The notes beneath the pieces are model-generated. The model was not told where the DNA came from and made no database searches. It saw nothing but the letters and a program-made list of their open reading frames with translations. DNA of 64,000 bases from Elymus sibiricus. Its lineage: Eukaryota; Streptophyta; Magnoliopsida; Poales; Poaceae. The translations under genes were made by a program, and so were the position numbers. Positions 32,820 through 43,766 of the stretch are shown here, one piece after another. The stretch is taken from assembly GCA_039707655.1 (NCBI GenBank), contig CM077664.1, positions 202,734,195-202,798,194 of the forward strand, read 5' to 3'. Numbering within the stretch: position 1 is the stretch's first letter; each line of letters opens with the position of its first letter.

Positions 32820-34176
32820 GGCGCGCGCGGCATCCACGCTGGAGTTTCGGGGATGACGGCGCCCCGCCTTGGCCTCTTTCTTTTCTCCTTTTTTTTTTCT
32901 GCACTGAATCAAAGTATCCCCATGTGGGTGTGAAAATAGTGGTCTCTATGTTCTAATTTAATGCTCTTGTGGTTTGGAACGTGTGTGTTCCCTCCCGAAG
33001 TCCTCTTGCGAGGCTTGTTTTTCTCTTTTGCTCGCCTTTGTGCTCTACATCGTTAGGTCTCAGCCCCCGAGCGGGCCACAGCAGTCGCTGGTATGTCAGG
33101 TCGCGATGCGTGGACAAGGCCAGGAGGTGAGGGGCACCGGGAGCTAGTGAGGGCTCCTGAGGCGTGATGCTCATGGAGCCCCCCTTTGACGTGCAAGCGA
33201 CTCCCGATAGGAGAAACGCTGGCGCTCGTGAGGTTGTTAGAGGGGAAGGCTTGGGAGACGGCGAGGGTGGCTCGCGAGGTAGTAGACTTAGCTTTGTGAA
33301 GAGTAGCGTCCGGTGGCCGCCATTTGCCGGGCGCGCCTCACGAGGCTTCTGCTCGCGAGGTCCCCTACTGAGACGACCACCATAGGTTGGCTCCCGAGGC
33401 GGATCTTGCGAAGCTTCCTGAGGCTCAAGGGGGCTTCTGGCCATTGGGCCCCCTCGCGAGGCGTCCTCACGAGGCCCTCCAGGTGACCTGTTCCTGTGAT
33501 GACTACATGCAGAAAGTCTCATCACGGGGGAGCAGCGCACGCTTGCCGGCTTGCTCATGAGCGTTACGCGAGGAGATAAGACACCAATGACCTTGGTTGG
33601 GTGGCGTGCACGGGAGCAGGCCCGCGAGCCAGAGCCCGGATGCTTGGGTTTTTCAGCGCTGCTGGGACTGACCCGAGCACAGACACTGTGTCCAGCCCCC
33701 GCTCGCGTGAGGCTCATGAGGGAAGTCGCGAGTGCGCACGGCTCGTGAGGCAAAGTCATGACGCAATATACGATGTATGGAAACCGGAGCTTTACTGAAG
33801 CGAGAGAACAAATTCTATTACACAACCAAAAAGAGATGTGGCTGCCGTGTCCGGCACGGGTCAGCTTGAGGTTGGTGCAGCCCTTGGGGCGCCCTCAGTA
33901 ACACATCCGAAAGCGAAAAAAGGGTTGCTGCCATGTCCGGCACGGGTCAGCGTGAGGTTGGTGCGGCCCGTGGGGTGCCCTCAGTTGATTGTTCCGCCAG
34001 CGCGGAGCATGGGGCTTCCACCGAGGTGTGGGCATGATCGCGGGTCGAACATTCCGCCAGCGCGGAGCATGGGGCTTCCACTTGGGCGTGGGCGGGATCT
34101 CTCGCGTGCCCGTCAGGCGAATGCATTGAGAGTCTCTGGGGCGTGTACAGTCCCGTTTCATTCGTACGTGTGAGGA
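32820..34176. other. Tat-B spacer between the antisense gene and integrase
   Basis: No supported gene. It starts with an A/T-rich 3' UTR-like part (32,880-32,990). It then holds many CTCGCGAGG-type palindromes (33,260-33,480) and tandem repeats: two copies of a unit of period 86 (GCTGCC-GTGTCCGGCACGGG at 33841 and 33927), and two copies of a 60-bp unit (33991-34050 and 34051-34110, sharing TTCCGCCAGCGCGGAGCATG). Confidence 0.6.
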
Positions 34177-35165
34177 TCACGGGTAGAACTTGCGGAGGTG
34201 TTGGGTGTTCCAGGCGTTAGGCACAGGAACTCCGTCCTTCGTCTCCAAGCGGGCTGCGCCGGGCCTGGAGACATGAGAAACCCTGAAAGGGCTTTCCCAC
34301 ATGGGTGAGAGTTTGTGGAGTCCCTCTCTGGAGAGGATCCTTCGTAGGACGAGGTCGCCGACCTCGAGAGTGCGAGGGCGGATGTTGCGGCTGTGGTAGC
34401 AACGCAGGGCCTGCTGGTACCTCGCGGCGCGAAGAGCGGCCTGACGGCGGGCCTCCTCAAGGAGTAGCAGGTCGGCCTCCCGCGAGCCATCCTGACGCAC
34501 CTCGTCGAAGGCAAGGACTCACGGAGAGCCGTGCTTAAGCTCCGAGGGAAGGACCGCCTCAGCTCCGTAGACCAGGAAGAAAGGGGTCTCGCCGGTAGGC
34601 TTGGTTGCCGTTATGCGGATGGACCATAGCACGGACTGCAGCTCATCAAGCCAACCCTTGCCGCAGGCTTTGAGCTTCTTCTTGAAGCTCCTCGTTTTGA
34701 GGCCCCTGAGGACCTCAGCGTTGGCACGCTCGGCCTGGCCGTTGCTTCACGGGTGCGCCACAGAGGCGTAGCAGATCTGCGAGGCTGGCGCAGTAAGACT
34801 TGAAAAGGCCGCTTGTGAATTGGGAGCCATTGTCGGTGATGATGTGGTTGGGGACTCCAAAGCGGCTCATGAGGCCTTTGATGAACTTGACGACAGAGCC
34901 TGCCGGGATGGTGCGCACCGGCTCGACCTCTGCCCACTTGGTGAACTTGTCGATGGCAACGTAGAGGTAGCGGTAGCCGCCAGCCGCATGAGGGAAAGGC
35001 CCCAGGATATCCAACCCCCAGACCGCGAAGGGCCATGAGAGGGGGATCGTCTGGAGGCCCTGCACTGGCTAGTGGATCTGCTTGGCATGGTACTGGCACG
35101 CTTCGCAGGATTGGACCAGCTCGGTGGCGTCGCGGAGCACGGTAGGCCAATAGAAGCCGCTTCAA
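34177..35165 (-). pseudogene. Tat-B integrase
   Basis: Minus strand: [13 protein letters not shown] (end of the zinc finger), core with WGLDILGPFPHA (first Asp), IITDNGSQFTS (second Asp), then a frameshift after YCASLAD. In another frame comes the remainder of the core, then a C-terminal part VGDLVLRRILSREG and PFRVSHVSRPG ending HLRKFYP at 34177. Integrase joins the cDNA to host DNA. Several stops occur, including near 34,519 and 35,070. The C-terminus has the usual Tat length and no chromodomain is visible. Confidence 0.8.
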
Positions 35166-36350
35166 AACACCTTGCCGGCAAGGCTGCGTGACGAGGAGTG
35201 GTGGCCGCAGTCTCCTCCATGGACATCGATGAGCATTTCACACCCTTGTTCTTCTGAGATGCACCGCAACGAGACGCCATTGGGGCGCCTGCGGTACAGC
35301 TCGCCGTCTTTCAAGCAGTAAGCGGTGGCTTGCCGGGCCACGTGCCCTACTTCTGAATCCTCCTCCAGGAGGGTGCCGTAGAGCAGGTAAGCCTTGAACT
35401 CCGCAGCCCAGCTACCTGCTTGAGGCTCCAGCGCCAGCAACAGGTGGTCTCCGGAAGCCGGGCCGCAGTCTGGCACGCCCGTGGGCGGCGCGGGCGGGAG
35501 CTCCTCATGGAGCAGCGTGGTACCCACGGCAGGTGGTGCGGCTGATGGTTTGAGGAGCCTTTCCTCGAAGACGCCAGGGCTCTGGGGCTCGCGGCGGGAT
35601 GCTCGCTTGGCGATGTCATTGGCCTCCTTGTTGCCACCGCGCGGGACGTGTTGTAGCTCCAAGCCAAGGAAACACTTCTCAAGTTTACGTACCTCTTCCA
35701 AGTAGGCTGCCATGTGCTCGTCTTTGGGCTTGTAGCTTTTGTTGGAGAAGTTGATGAGGAGCTGAGAGTCACCCTTGATGGTGAGGCGCTTGATGCCGAG
35801 GGCAGAGGCGGCCTTGAGGCCGGCGATGAGGCCCTCGTACTCTGCGATGTTGTTGGAGACCTTATCATCGCGCTTGAAGCAGACTTGGACAGTGTAGTAG
35901 AGCTTGTCTCCCATTGATGAGGTGAGTACGATGCCAGCCCCCGCGCCCTGTCAGGAGAAGGCGCCGTCGAAGTGCATGGACCATCCGCCTAGCGCTTCAT
36001 CCCCAGGCAGGAGGGATTCGCCCTCGCGAGGCTCTCCCTCGTGGGGGTCTATCCACTCCGCCACGAAGTCGGCCAGAGCCGCGCCTTTGATTACTCTGGT
36101 GGTGGAAAACTCCAGGTGGAAGGCTTGCAGCTCGATGTTCCATTCGGCGACGCGGAGAATGGCATTGGGCCTGCGTAGGACTTGCTCCTAGGGGTAGGAA
36201 GAGATGACCTTGATGGGATGACCCTGGAAGTAGTGGCGCAGCTTCCTGGAGGCAATGAGGAGCGCGAGGAGGAGCTTCTGTTGCATGGGGTAGCGCTCGT
36301 GTGCATCCCTTAGCACCATGCTGACGAAGTAGACAGGGTGCTCGACGAGG
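35162..36350 (-). pseudogene. Tat-B RNase H and connection region
   Basis: Minus strand: MGDKLYYTVQVCFKRDDK then NNIAEYEGLIAGLKAA, KGDSQLLINF and LQHVPRGGNKEAN show the plant-type RNase H fold with its acidic residues (Glu of AEYEGL, Asp of GDSQL, late Asp of EANDIAKRA). The upstream part (35,915-36,350) is readable as connection domain only by switching frame. It is followed by a variable linker leading to integrase, including CLKDGELYRR. It ends at TAA-side break 35162. Confidence 0.8.
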
Positions 36351-36359
36351 TGCGTAGTT

Positions 36360-37271
36360 CGGGGAGGGCTCGCGAGGCGCGGCGGGCTCAGGAGGCGCAG
36401 AAGGCTCAGGAGGCTCGCGAGGCCTGAAGGGCTCGCGAGGCACAGAGGGCTTCTCCTTAGCGCAGACGCGCTCCTCCCGCACCGCTACAAGCGCCGTGCT
36501 GGCCGTCTGGGGGGTAGCCGCCAAATACAGAAGCAGGGGCTCGCGGAGGCACGGCGCGACCATGATGGGCGGGCTCATGAGGTACCTCTTGAGGTCTTCG
36601 AAGGCGGCGTCTACCTCAGGGGTCCACTTGAAGGAGCCGGACCTCTTCATGAGCTTGAAGAACGGCAAGGCTCGCTCGCCGAACTTGGAGATGAAGCACC
36701 CCAGGGAAGCCATACATCCTGCCAAGCGCTGAATTTCCTTGAGGGTCCGGGGAGGACGCATTTTCTCGATGGCCTTGATCTTCTCAGGGTTGGCCTCGAT
36801 GCCGTGGTGGGAGACCAGGAAGCCGAGGAGCTTGCCGGAAGGAACTCCGAAGACGCATTTATCAGGGTTGAGCTTGAGTGATATTGAGGGCGTCTCGAAA
36901 GTCTCGATGGAAATCACATTGAGGCCGGCGCCTCCGTCGATGAGGGTCTTGGTGACCGCGACGTTGCTGATGGTGGGAGTGCACAGCATGGGGAGTGCGC
37001 CTGCGGAGGCCGTGGACTTGGGGTGGTCCTTGGAGTCAAATGTGATGGCGTACTGCGACCACTTGAGGGGCCGCGCAGCCTCAGGCCTCGGGAGGGCGGC
37101 GTTCACCTCGCGAGAGAGCTGCTTGAAGTGGCAGTTGGACATGAGAGCTTGAGCCATGCCAATGATGCAGGCAACCGCGCGAGGCTCCTGGTAGCCCCCA
37201 GCGCCCTCGTCATGCTGGTTGACGTCGTTCCTCCGGGGTGGCGGAGGCAGCGGCGAGAGAGCGGCGTTGGC
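36360..37271 (-). pseudogene. Tat-B protease remnant fused to the RT tail by deletion
   Basis: Minus strand: MAQALMSNCHFKQLSREV, then the protease active site in the form LIDGGAGLNVIS (near 36,930), then, at about 36,890-36,900, an abrupt switch to SLKLNPDKCVFGVPSG, which is the end of RT. The RT palm with the YVDD-type motif is missing, so more than 1 kb was lost. The tail continues as RT thumb (IKAIEKMRPPRTLKEIQRL). A proline-rich PRE/PPE repeat encoded by GCTCGCGAGG-like repeats lies at 36,360-36,450. Confidence 0.75.
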
Positions 37272-38258
37272 CTAAGGGTTTGCCTCATGAGGCTGATCGC
37301 GCCAGGCGGCCTCACGAGGCTGGTCGCGCCAGCCCTGGCGGAAGCTGCCGTTGCCATTGCGGCCTTCCCAGCGGTTGCCGCCGCGGCCACCTCCGCGGCC
37401 GGTGCTGTGGTCGTTGCGGTCGCCTCGGCGGCCCTGGCACTCATCGCGAAGCAGCTTGAGCTCCTGGCAGTCCTCAGTGCTGTGGGAGCGCATGTTGTGC
37501 TAGGCGCAGAGCGGGCGGCCGTCTTTCCTGGGCTCGTCAAGGTCGCGGCCGCGCTTCTGCTCGAGCTCCGCTGCAAGCACGACAAGGCCCTTGCGCTTGA
37601 TGTCCTTGTTCTTGGACTTGGTGGCGTCGGGCGCCGCATCAGGGTCGTTGTGGACGAAGAGGCGACCTTCTTCAGCCTTGGCGCACTTATCGGCGAGGTC
37701 GAACAGCTCAAGCACCGAGTCCAGCTCGTCGTTGATGGCGAGCTTCTCGCGCATCTTGACGTCCGTGACGCCGGTGGAGAACACAGAGATGACGGCCGCG
37801 TCGGAGGCACACGGAATCTTGTTGCGCACCTGGCTGAAGCGCTGGATGTACTGGCGGAGGGTCTCGTCTGGGCGCTGCCGCACATGCCGCAGGTCGTTGA
37901 TGGTGAGGGAGCGATCTTGCGTGGCCTTGAAGTTGGCGACGAACTGGCTGCAGAGCTCGGCCCATGACGAGATCGACGCCTCAGGGGGATTCATGAGCCA
38001 GGAGCGCGGGCCGTCCTTGAGGGCCATGGGGAACCAGTTTGCCATGACCTTGTCGTCGCCGTTTGCCGCTTCGACGCTCAGCGCATAGAGCTGAAGGAAC
38101 TTTGCGGAGTTGGGGGTGCCGTCATAGCGTGGAGGCAGCTCTGGCTTGAACTTCGTGGGCCACACCACCCGACGCAGCTCGCGATTGAAGGCACGGCAGC
38201 CCACGCCGCTCGAGGGAACTCCACCGGCGAGGGCGGCGCGGTTCTGGCACCCAACCAC
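37272..38258 (-). pseudogene. gag: Tat-B gag
   Basis: Minus strand from about 38258: VVWPTKFKPELPPRYDGTP, ALSVEAANGDDKVMANWF, SWAELCSQFVANFKATQD and IQRFSQVRNKIP, the retrotransposon gag core. A basic and CCHC-like region follows (HNMRSHSTEDCQELK, then Gly/Arg-rich RGGGRGGNRWEG). In-frame TAG stops occur at 37500-37502 and 37272-37274. The N-terminal sequence up to 38,349 is open in part and is then cut by Athila-2. Confidence 0.85.
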
Positions 38259-38349
38259 CGCGACCTCCTGGACGGCCCGGTCTTGGCGACGCGCTACTGC
38301 TCTAGGAGCACACGTGCATCAGGCAGCGCGCGGCGGATGATCTGGCAGC

Positions 38350-39832
38350 TGATGTCTACTACACAACTTATTCTTGTAGACTCGTGTTGGGCCTCCAAGC
38401 GCAGAGTTTTGTAGGACAGTAGCAATTTTCCCTCAAGTGGATGACCTAAGGTTTATCAATCCGTGGGAGGCGTAGGATGAAGATGGCCTCTCTCAAACAA
38501 TCCTGCAACCAAATACAAGAAATTTCTTGTGTCCCCAACACACCTAATACAATGGTAAATTGTATAGGTGCACTAGTTCGGCGAAGAGATGGTGATACAA
38601 GTGTAGTATGGATAGTAGATATAGGTTTTTGTAATCTGAAAATAAAAAAACAGCAAGGTAGCAAGTGATAAAACTGAGCACAAACGGTATTGCAATGCTT
38701 GAAAACAAGGCCTAGGGTTCATACTTTCACTAGTGCAATCTCTCAACAGTGTTAACATAATTGGATCATATAACAATCCCTCATCGTGCGATAAAGAATC
38801 ACTCCAAAGTTCCTATTCACGGAGAACATAAGATAGAAATTGTTGTAGGATACGAAACCACCTCAAAGTTATCTTTTCCGATCAATCTATTGAGTCATCC
38901 CTATAAGTGTCACGAACAGCCCTAGAGTTTGTACTAAAATAACACCATATGATACGCATCAACCAACTCTAATGTCACCTAGATACTCCAATGTCACCAC
39001 AAGTATCCGTGAGTCAATTATACGATATGCATCAAATAACTTCAGATTCATAATATTCAATCCACACAATGAACTTCAAAGAGTGCCCCAAGATTTCTAC
39101 CGAAGAAAGTAGGACAAAAACGTGCATCAACCCCTATGCATAGATTACCCCAATGTCACCTCGGGAATCCGCGAGTTGAGTGCCAAAACATACATCAAGT
39201 GAATCACTATAATACCCCATTGTCACCACAGGTATTCGTATGCAAGACATACATGAAGTGTTCTCAAATCCATAAAAGTATTCAATCCGATAATAGTGAA
39301 ACATCAAAGGTAAAAACTCAATTCATCACAACAAGATAGAGAGGGAGAAACACCATATGAGCCAACTATATTAACAAAGCTCGCGGTACATCAAGATCGT
39401 GCCAAATCAAGAACATGAGAGAGAGAGATCAAACACATAACTACTAGTACATACCCCTAGCCTCGAGGGTGAACTACTCCCTCCTCGTCATGGAGACCGC
39501 CGGGATGATGAAGATGGCCTCCGGTGATGATTTCCCCCTCCGGCAGGGTGCCGGAACAGGGTTCCAGATGGTATTTCGAAGGTACAGAAGGCTGCGGCAG
39601 CGGAGTCCAAAAATCTAGGGTTATTTCTGGGGGTTTCTCTATTTATAGGATTTTTTCAGCGTTGGAATCACGTCAAGATGAGCTAAGATGGGCCCACGAG
39701 GCCCCACGGTAGTTCTGCTGAAAACAGCGTCAGTCCGGGTTAGTTCTAATCAAATCATACCAAAACCATATAGAATTGTTATAAACATGACATGAATACT
39801 TCATAAATTATAGATACGTTGGAGACGTATCA
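38350..39832 (-). repeat. 3' LTR of Athila-2
   Basis: 1,483 bp. The minus strand begins TGATACGTCTCC and ends GTAGACATCA. The polypurine tract AAGCTTGGGGATGC lies immediately upstream (39833-39846). Confidence 0.85.
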
Positions 39833-42750
39833 GCATCCCCAAGCTTAATTCCTGCTCGTCCTCGAGTAAGTAAATGATAAAAGAAATAATTTATGAAGTG
39901 TGAATGCTAGCATAGTGCATAAGTTTGATCAATGATAATTTCAATCACTTTTCCTAACATCATAACAGCAACTCTTTCTCATAAAACTCATGATGATAAA
40001 GTAGCAATCAATTCACATGTTATGGTTCAAACAATGCATTCTCTTGAAACTTAACAAACCATGTTCTTAGTCACCAAACAATTGCAATTCAACTTAATTT
40101 CAACAAAGTCTAAGTAAGAGCTCCACATACTCAATTATCATATAGTCTTCTATGATTGCTAGTACTCAAAGCATATTTTTAGAACAAATGGCATCCATCG
40201 AACACAAAGAAAGATAGGGGCTTAATGTTTCGCCTCCCAACTTATTTATCATAGAGATAATTGTCAACAATAAAAATTCATGATCAAATATATTTGACGG
40301 GCCATATGTGCCTGGATCTTTCCCCACCACATGATGCTTGCCAACTAGAGAATAATTGAGGTTGAAATGAGAAGGGATACTATTGACTCTTGCATAAAAG
40401 TAAATACATAAAGTAAAAGATAGGCCCTTCGCAGAGGGAAGCAGAGGTTGTCATGCGCTTTTGATTTTTGGATGTGCAAGCCCTTAATGCAAAGGAACGT
40501 CACGTTATATTGCCCCTTGTGATAGCAACCTTTATTATGCAGTCCATCGCTTTTATTTCTTTACCATCACAAGTTTGTACAACGCTTATTTTCCCTTGCA
40601 ATAAAAGATCATACATATTTTAGGAACAATTTTTATTGCTTTTTGCACCGATGACAACTTACTTGAAGGATCTTATTCAATCCATAGGTAGATATGGTGG
40701 ACACTCATGGGAAGAAACTGGGTTTAAGGGTTTTTGGATGCACAAGTAGTATCTCTACTTAGTACGAATTTTTGGCTAGCAAAAGATCCTAAGCAAGCAC
40801 CACATGTTGGAGGATCCATAACAATATAACTTCTATGCAAATATACCCAAACATAACTCATTACGTTGTCTTCCTTGTCCAACTTCAACTAATTTGCTCA
40901 AGTTTGAAAATAATTAATGGGTATTCACAATCATAAAAGATGTCCAAGATAATATATTTATATGTGAAAGTTCTCTTCCTTATACTAATCATTCATGAAT
41001 TGCTTGTATGACCAATATTGTGATTGTCAAGCTTCAATAGATTTCACTTTATAAACCCAATGTGAAACTACTACTAAGCATGATACAAGCATATGAAGCA
41101 CATATAATTTCAACTTTATGATATTCAATTCTTTCACAATTTACTCATAGGATATAAGTGAAGCACAAGAGTAAATGACAAACTACTCCAAAAAGATATA
41201 AGTGAAGATCAAATGAGTAGTTAAGTAATTAAGTAGCTATGTGAGGACTCTCTCTCATTTAAAAATTTCAGATATTAAGTATTTTATTCAAACAGCAAAG
41301 AAAACAAAATAAAATGACATTCCAAGGATAGCACATATCATGTGAAGAAGCAAAAACTTAGGCTCAACCAAAACTGACCGATAGTTGTTGAAGAAGAAAA
41401 GTGGGATGCCTACCGGGGCATCCCTAAGCTTAGATGCTTGAGACTTCTTGGAATAATAACTTGGGATGCCTTGGGAATCCCCAAGCTTGAGGTCTTGTGT
41501 CTCCTTAATTCCTCTCATATCACGGTTTCCTTAAATCTTAAAAACTTCATCCACACAAAACTCAACAAGAACTCGTGAGATAAGTTAGTATAAATCAATA
41601 CAAAACCTTATCATTCCCTACTGTAGAAAATCACTAAAATTATAATTTAACATTGCATACTAAATGCCTATGCATATTTAATACTGCTATTCTCAAATAG
41701 AATCATTAAACAAGCAAACATATGCAAACAATGCAACTATAACAGCAATCTGCCAAAACAGAACAGTCTGTAAAGGGGGATTTAAAATTCATACTTCCCT
41801 AACTCCAAAAATTCTGAAAAAATACCACGTGAAAGATAACTCATGAATTCTTAGTGTGTAAAAATTTCAGATTTTTATCGTGTTCTGACAATCCACAAAA
41901 ATTCAGGACATAACAGAAAACTTTCTGTTTTCAAACAGCAACACATAAACTTGCAAACTGAGCATGGTAAAGGCTATAATTGGCATTTTATTGAACTAAA
42001 AGATACAAAACATGATTATTGATAACAGCAAGAAAATATAAATAAAATAAAATTATGCTCCAAGCAAAACACATATCATGTGACGAATAAAAATATAGCT
42101 CCAAGTAAGGTTACCGATAATGTTGAAGACGAAAGAGGGGATGCCTTCCGGGGCATCCCCAGGCTTAGACGCTTGAGTATTACCTTGGGGTGCCTTGGGA
42201 ATCTTCAAGCTTAGGGTCTTTCCACTCCTTATTCTCCTCATATCGATATCTCACCCAAAACTTGAAAACTTCAATCACATAAAACTTAACGGATCTTGTG
42301 AGATAGGTTAGTATGATAGAAATAAATCATCCACTTAGGTACTGTCAAGACAAGTTTCATAATTGTTCTCACATAATGCCTACTGTATTTTATCATTTCC
42401 GCAATTTATATTACTCAATATAAGCTATGGAAACACTAAAACAAGCAAACTATGCACCGAAAATAGAATCTGTCAAAAACAGAACAACATGTAGTTAGCG
42501 ATTTAAAAACCATACTTATGTACCTCCAAAAATTCTGAAAAAATATGAAAACGTAAAAAAATTGTAACCCAATACTCTGTAAAAATTTCAGAATTTTCTC
42601 ATGCTCCAGTACATAATATAAATTCCAGCACTGGACGCAAAAGTTTCTGTTTTTGCACAGAATCGAGTCAACAAGTATCCACACTAGCCCAAAGGCTTTA
42701 CTTGGCACATTATTGAAACAAAACATATAAAACATGATTACTACAGTATC
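39833..42750. other. Noncoding interior of Athila-2 with tandem modules
   Basis: A/T-rich and without ORFs longer than about 100 codons. Two modules of about 725-735 bp follow each other. Matching points are CACATATCATGTGA at about 41,333 and 42,069, AAAATTTCAGA at about 41,862 and 42,586, and AAAACATGATTA near 42,007 and 42,732. Each module contains a GGGGCATCCC/AAGCTTAG block (41,415 and 42,150). Athila-3 carries a related block once (61,570-61,650). Confidence 0.6.
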
Positions 42751-43641
42751 TTAATCATGTGGACACACAAAAATAGTAGGTACAAATATCATATGACAAG
42801 CACATTTAAGCCTAACCCACTTCCTATGCATAGGGATTTTGTGAGCAAACAATTTATGGGAGCAATAATCAACTAGCATAGTAAGGCAAAACAAGTATGA
42901 TTCCAAAACTTTCAACACATAGAGAGGAAACTTGATATTATTGCAACACCTACAAGCATATGATCCTCTCTCATAATAATTTTTAGTAGCATCATGAATG
43001 AATTCAACAATATAATTATCACATAAGGCATTTTTTTCATGATACACAAGCATATAATTTTTACTACTCTCCACATAAGCAATTTTCTTCTCATTCATAA
43101 TAGTGGGAGAAAATTCAATAAAATAACTATCATGAGATACTTGATTGACATAATCAAATTGAAAATTAAAATCATGATGACAAGTTTCATAATTATCATT
43201 ATTCTTTATAGCATACATGTCATCACAATAATCATCATAGATAGCAACTTTGTTGTCATAATCAATTGAAAACTCTTCCAAAATAGTGGAATCATCATTA
43301 AATAAATTCATGACCTCTCCAAATCCACTTTCATAATTATAATCATCATAAATAGGAGGCATGCAATCATCATAATTAATTTGCTCATCAAAACTTGGGG
43401 GACTAAAAATATCATCTTCATCAAACATAGCATCCCCAAGCTTATGGCTTTTCATATCACTAGCATCATGGATATTCAAAGAATTCATACTAGCAACATT
43501 GCAATCATGCTTATCATTCAAAGATTTTATGCCAAACATTTTATTGAATTCTTCTTCTATCAATTGAGCACAATTTTCCGATCCATCATTTTCAAGAAAG
43601 ACATTATAAAGATGAATAATATGAGGCAACCTCAATTCCAT
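42751..43641 (-). CDS. Athila-2 ORF, acidic protein of unknown function (296 residues)
   Basis: Intact minus-strand ORF from ATG 43641 (MELRLPHIIHLYNVFLENDG) to TAG/TAA at 42751. It is rich in Asp, Asn and Tyr (DYDNKVAIYDDYCDDMYA) and ends with Cys-rich and hydrophobic segments (SYACRCCNNIKFPLY, LESYLFCLTMLVDYC) and the motif KIPMHRKWVRLKC. The last part matches the C-terminus of the Athila-3 ORF (DMPMHRKRVRLRHC). There is no similarity to gag or pol motifs. Conservation in two separate non-autonomous elements suggests a role in their life cycle, but I do not recognise the family. Confidence 0.6.
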   Translation of the reverse strand: MELRLPHIIHLYNVFLENDGSENCAQLIEEEFNKMFGIKSLNDKHDCNVASMNSLNIHDASDMKSHKLGDAMFDEDDIFSPPSFDEQINYDDCMPPIYDDYNYESGFGEVMNLFNDDSTILEEFSIDYDNKVAIYDDYCDDMYAIKNNDNYETCHHDFNFQFDYVNQVSHDSYFIEFSPTIMNEKKIAYVESSKNYMLVYHEKNALCDNYIVEFIHDATKNYYERGSYACRCCNNIKFPLYVLKVLESYLFCLTMLVDYCSHKLFAHKIPMHRKWVRLKCACHMIFVPTIFVCPHD

Positions 43642-43738
43642 TTTTTTGTAGTTTTCTTTTATAAACCAAACTAGTGATAAAAAAAGAAACTAAAAGATTC
43701 GATTGCAAGATCTAAAGATATACCTTCAAGCACTCACC

Positions 43739-43756
43739 TCCCCAGCAACGGTGCCA
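43739..43756 (-). other. Primer binding site of Athila-2 (tRNA-Asp type)
   Basis: The minus strand reads TGGCACCGTTGCTGGGGA, differing at two positions from the intact site of Athila-3. Both differences are of C-to-T/G-to-A type. Confidence 0.75.
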
Positions 43757-43766
43757 GAAAAGAGCT

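Larger units (their letters stand above)
30921..38349 (-). mobile_element. Tat-type Gypsy element Tat-B, gag-pol with deleted RT and an antisense B3 gene
   Basis: Minus-strand order: gag (38258 down), protease remnant, RT tail, RNase H, integrase (to 34177), spacer, antisense B3-like gene (plus strand), polypurine-like tract, 3' LTR 31805-30921. The 5' end was removed or displaced by Athila-2 at 38350. It entered exon 2 of the Tat-A passenger gene. Many stops and frameshifts make it inactive. The gag (RYDGTPNSAKFLQLY) and RNase H (YEGLIAGLKAA) wording is typical of RIRE2/Grande-like Tat elements. Confidence 0.75.

Noticed and set aside
37023..37967. Plus-strand ORF of 314 residues
   Set aside because: It is antisense to Tat-B gag and protease, composed of Ala/Val/Leu runs typical of the shadow of GC-rich coding sequence.
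41280..42740. Regular repeats as a CRISPR array
   Set aside because: Units are about 730 bp with no short repeat-spacer pattern, inside a plant retrotransposon.
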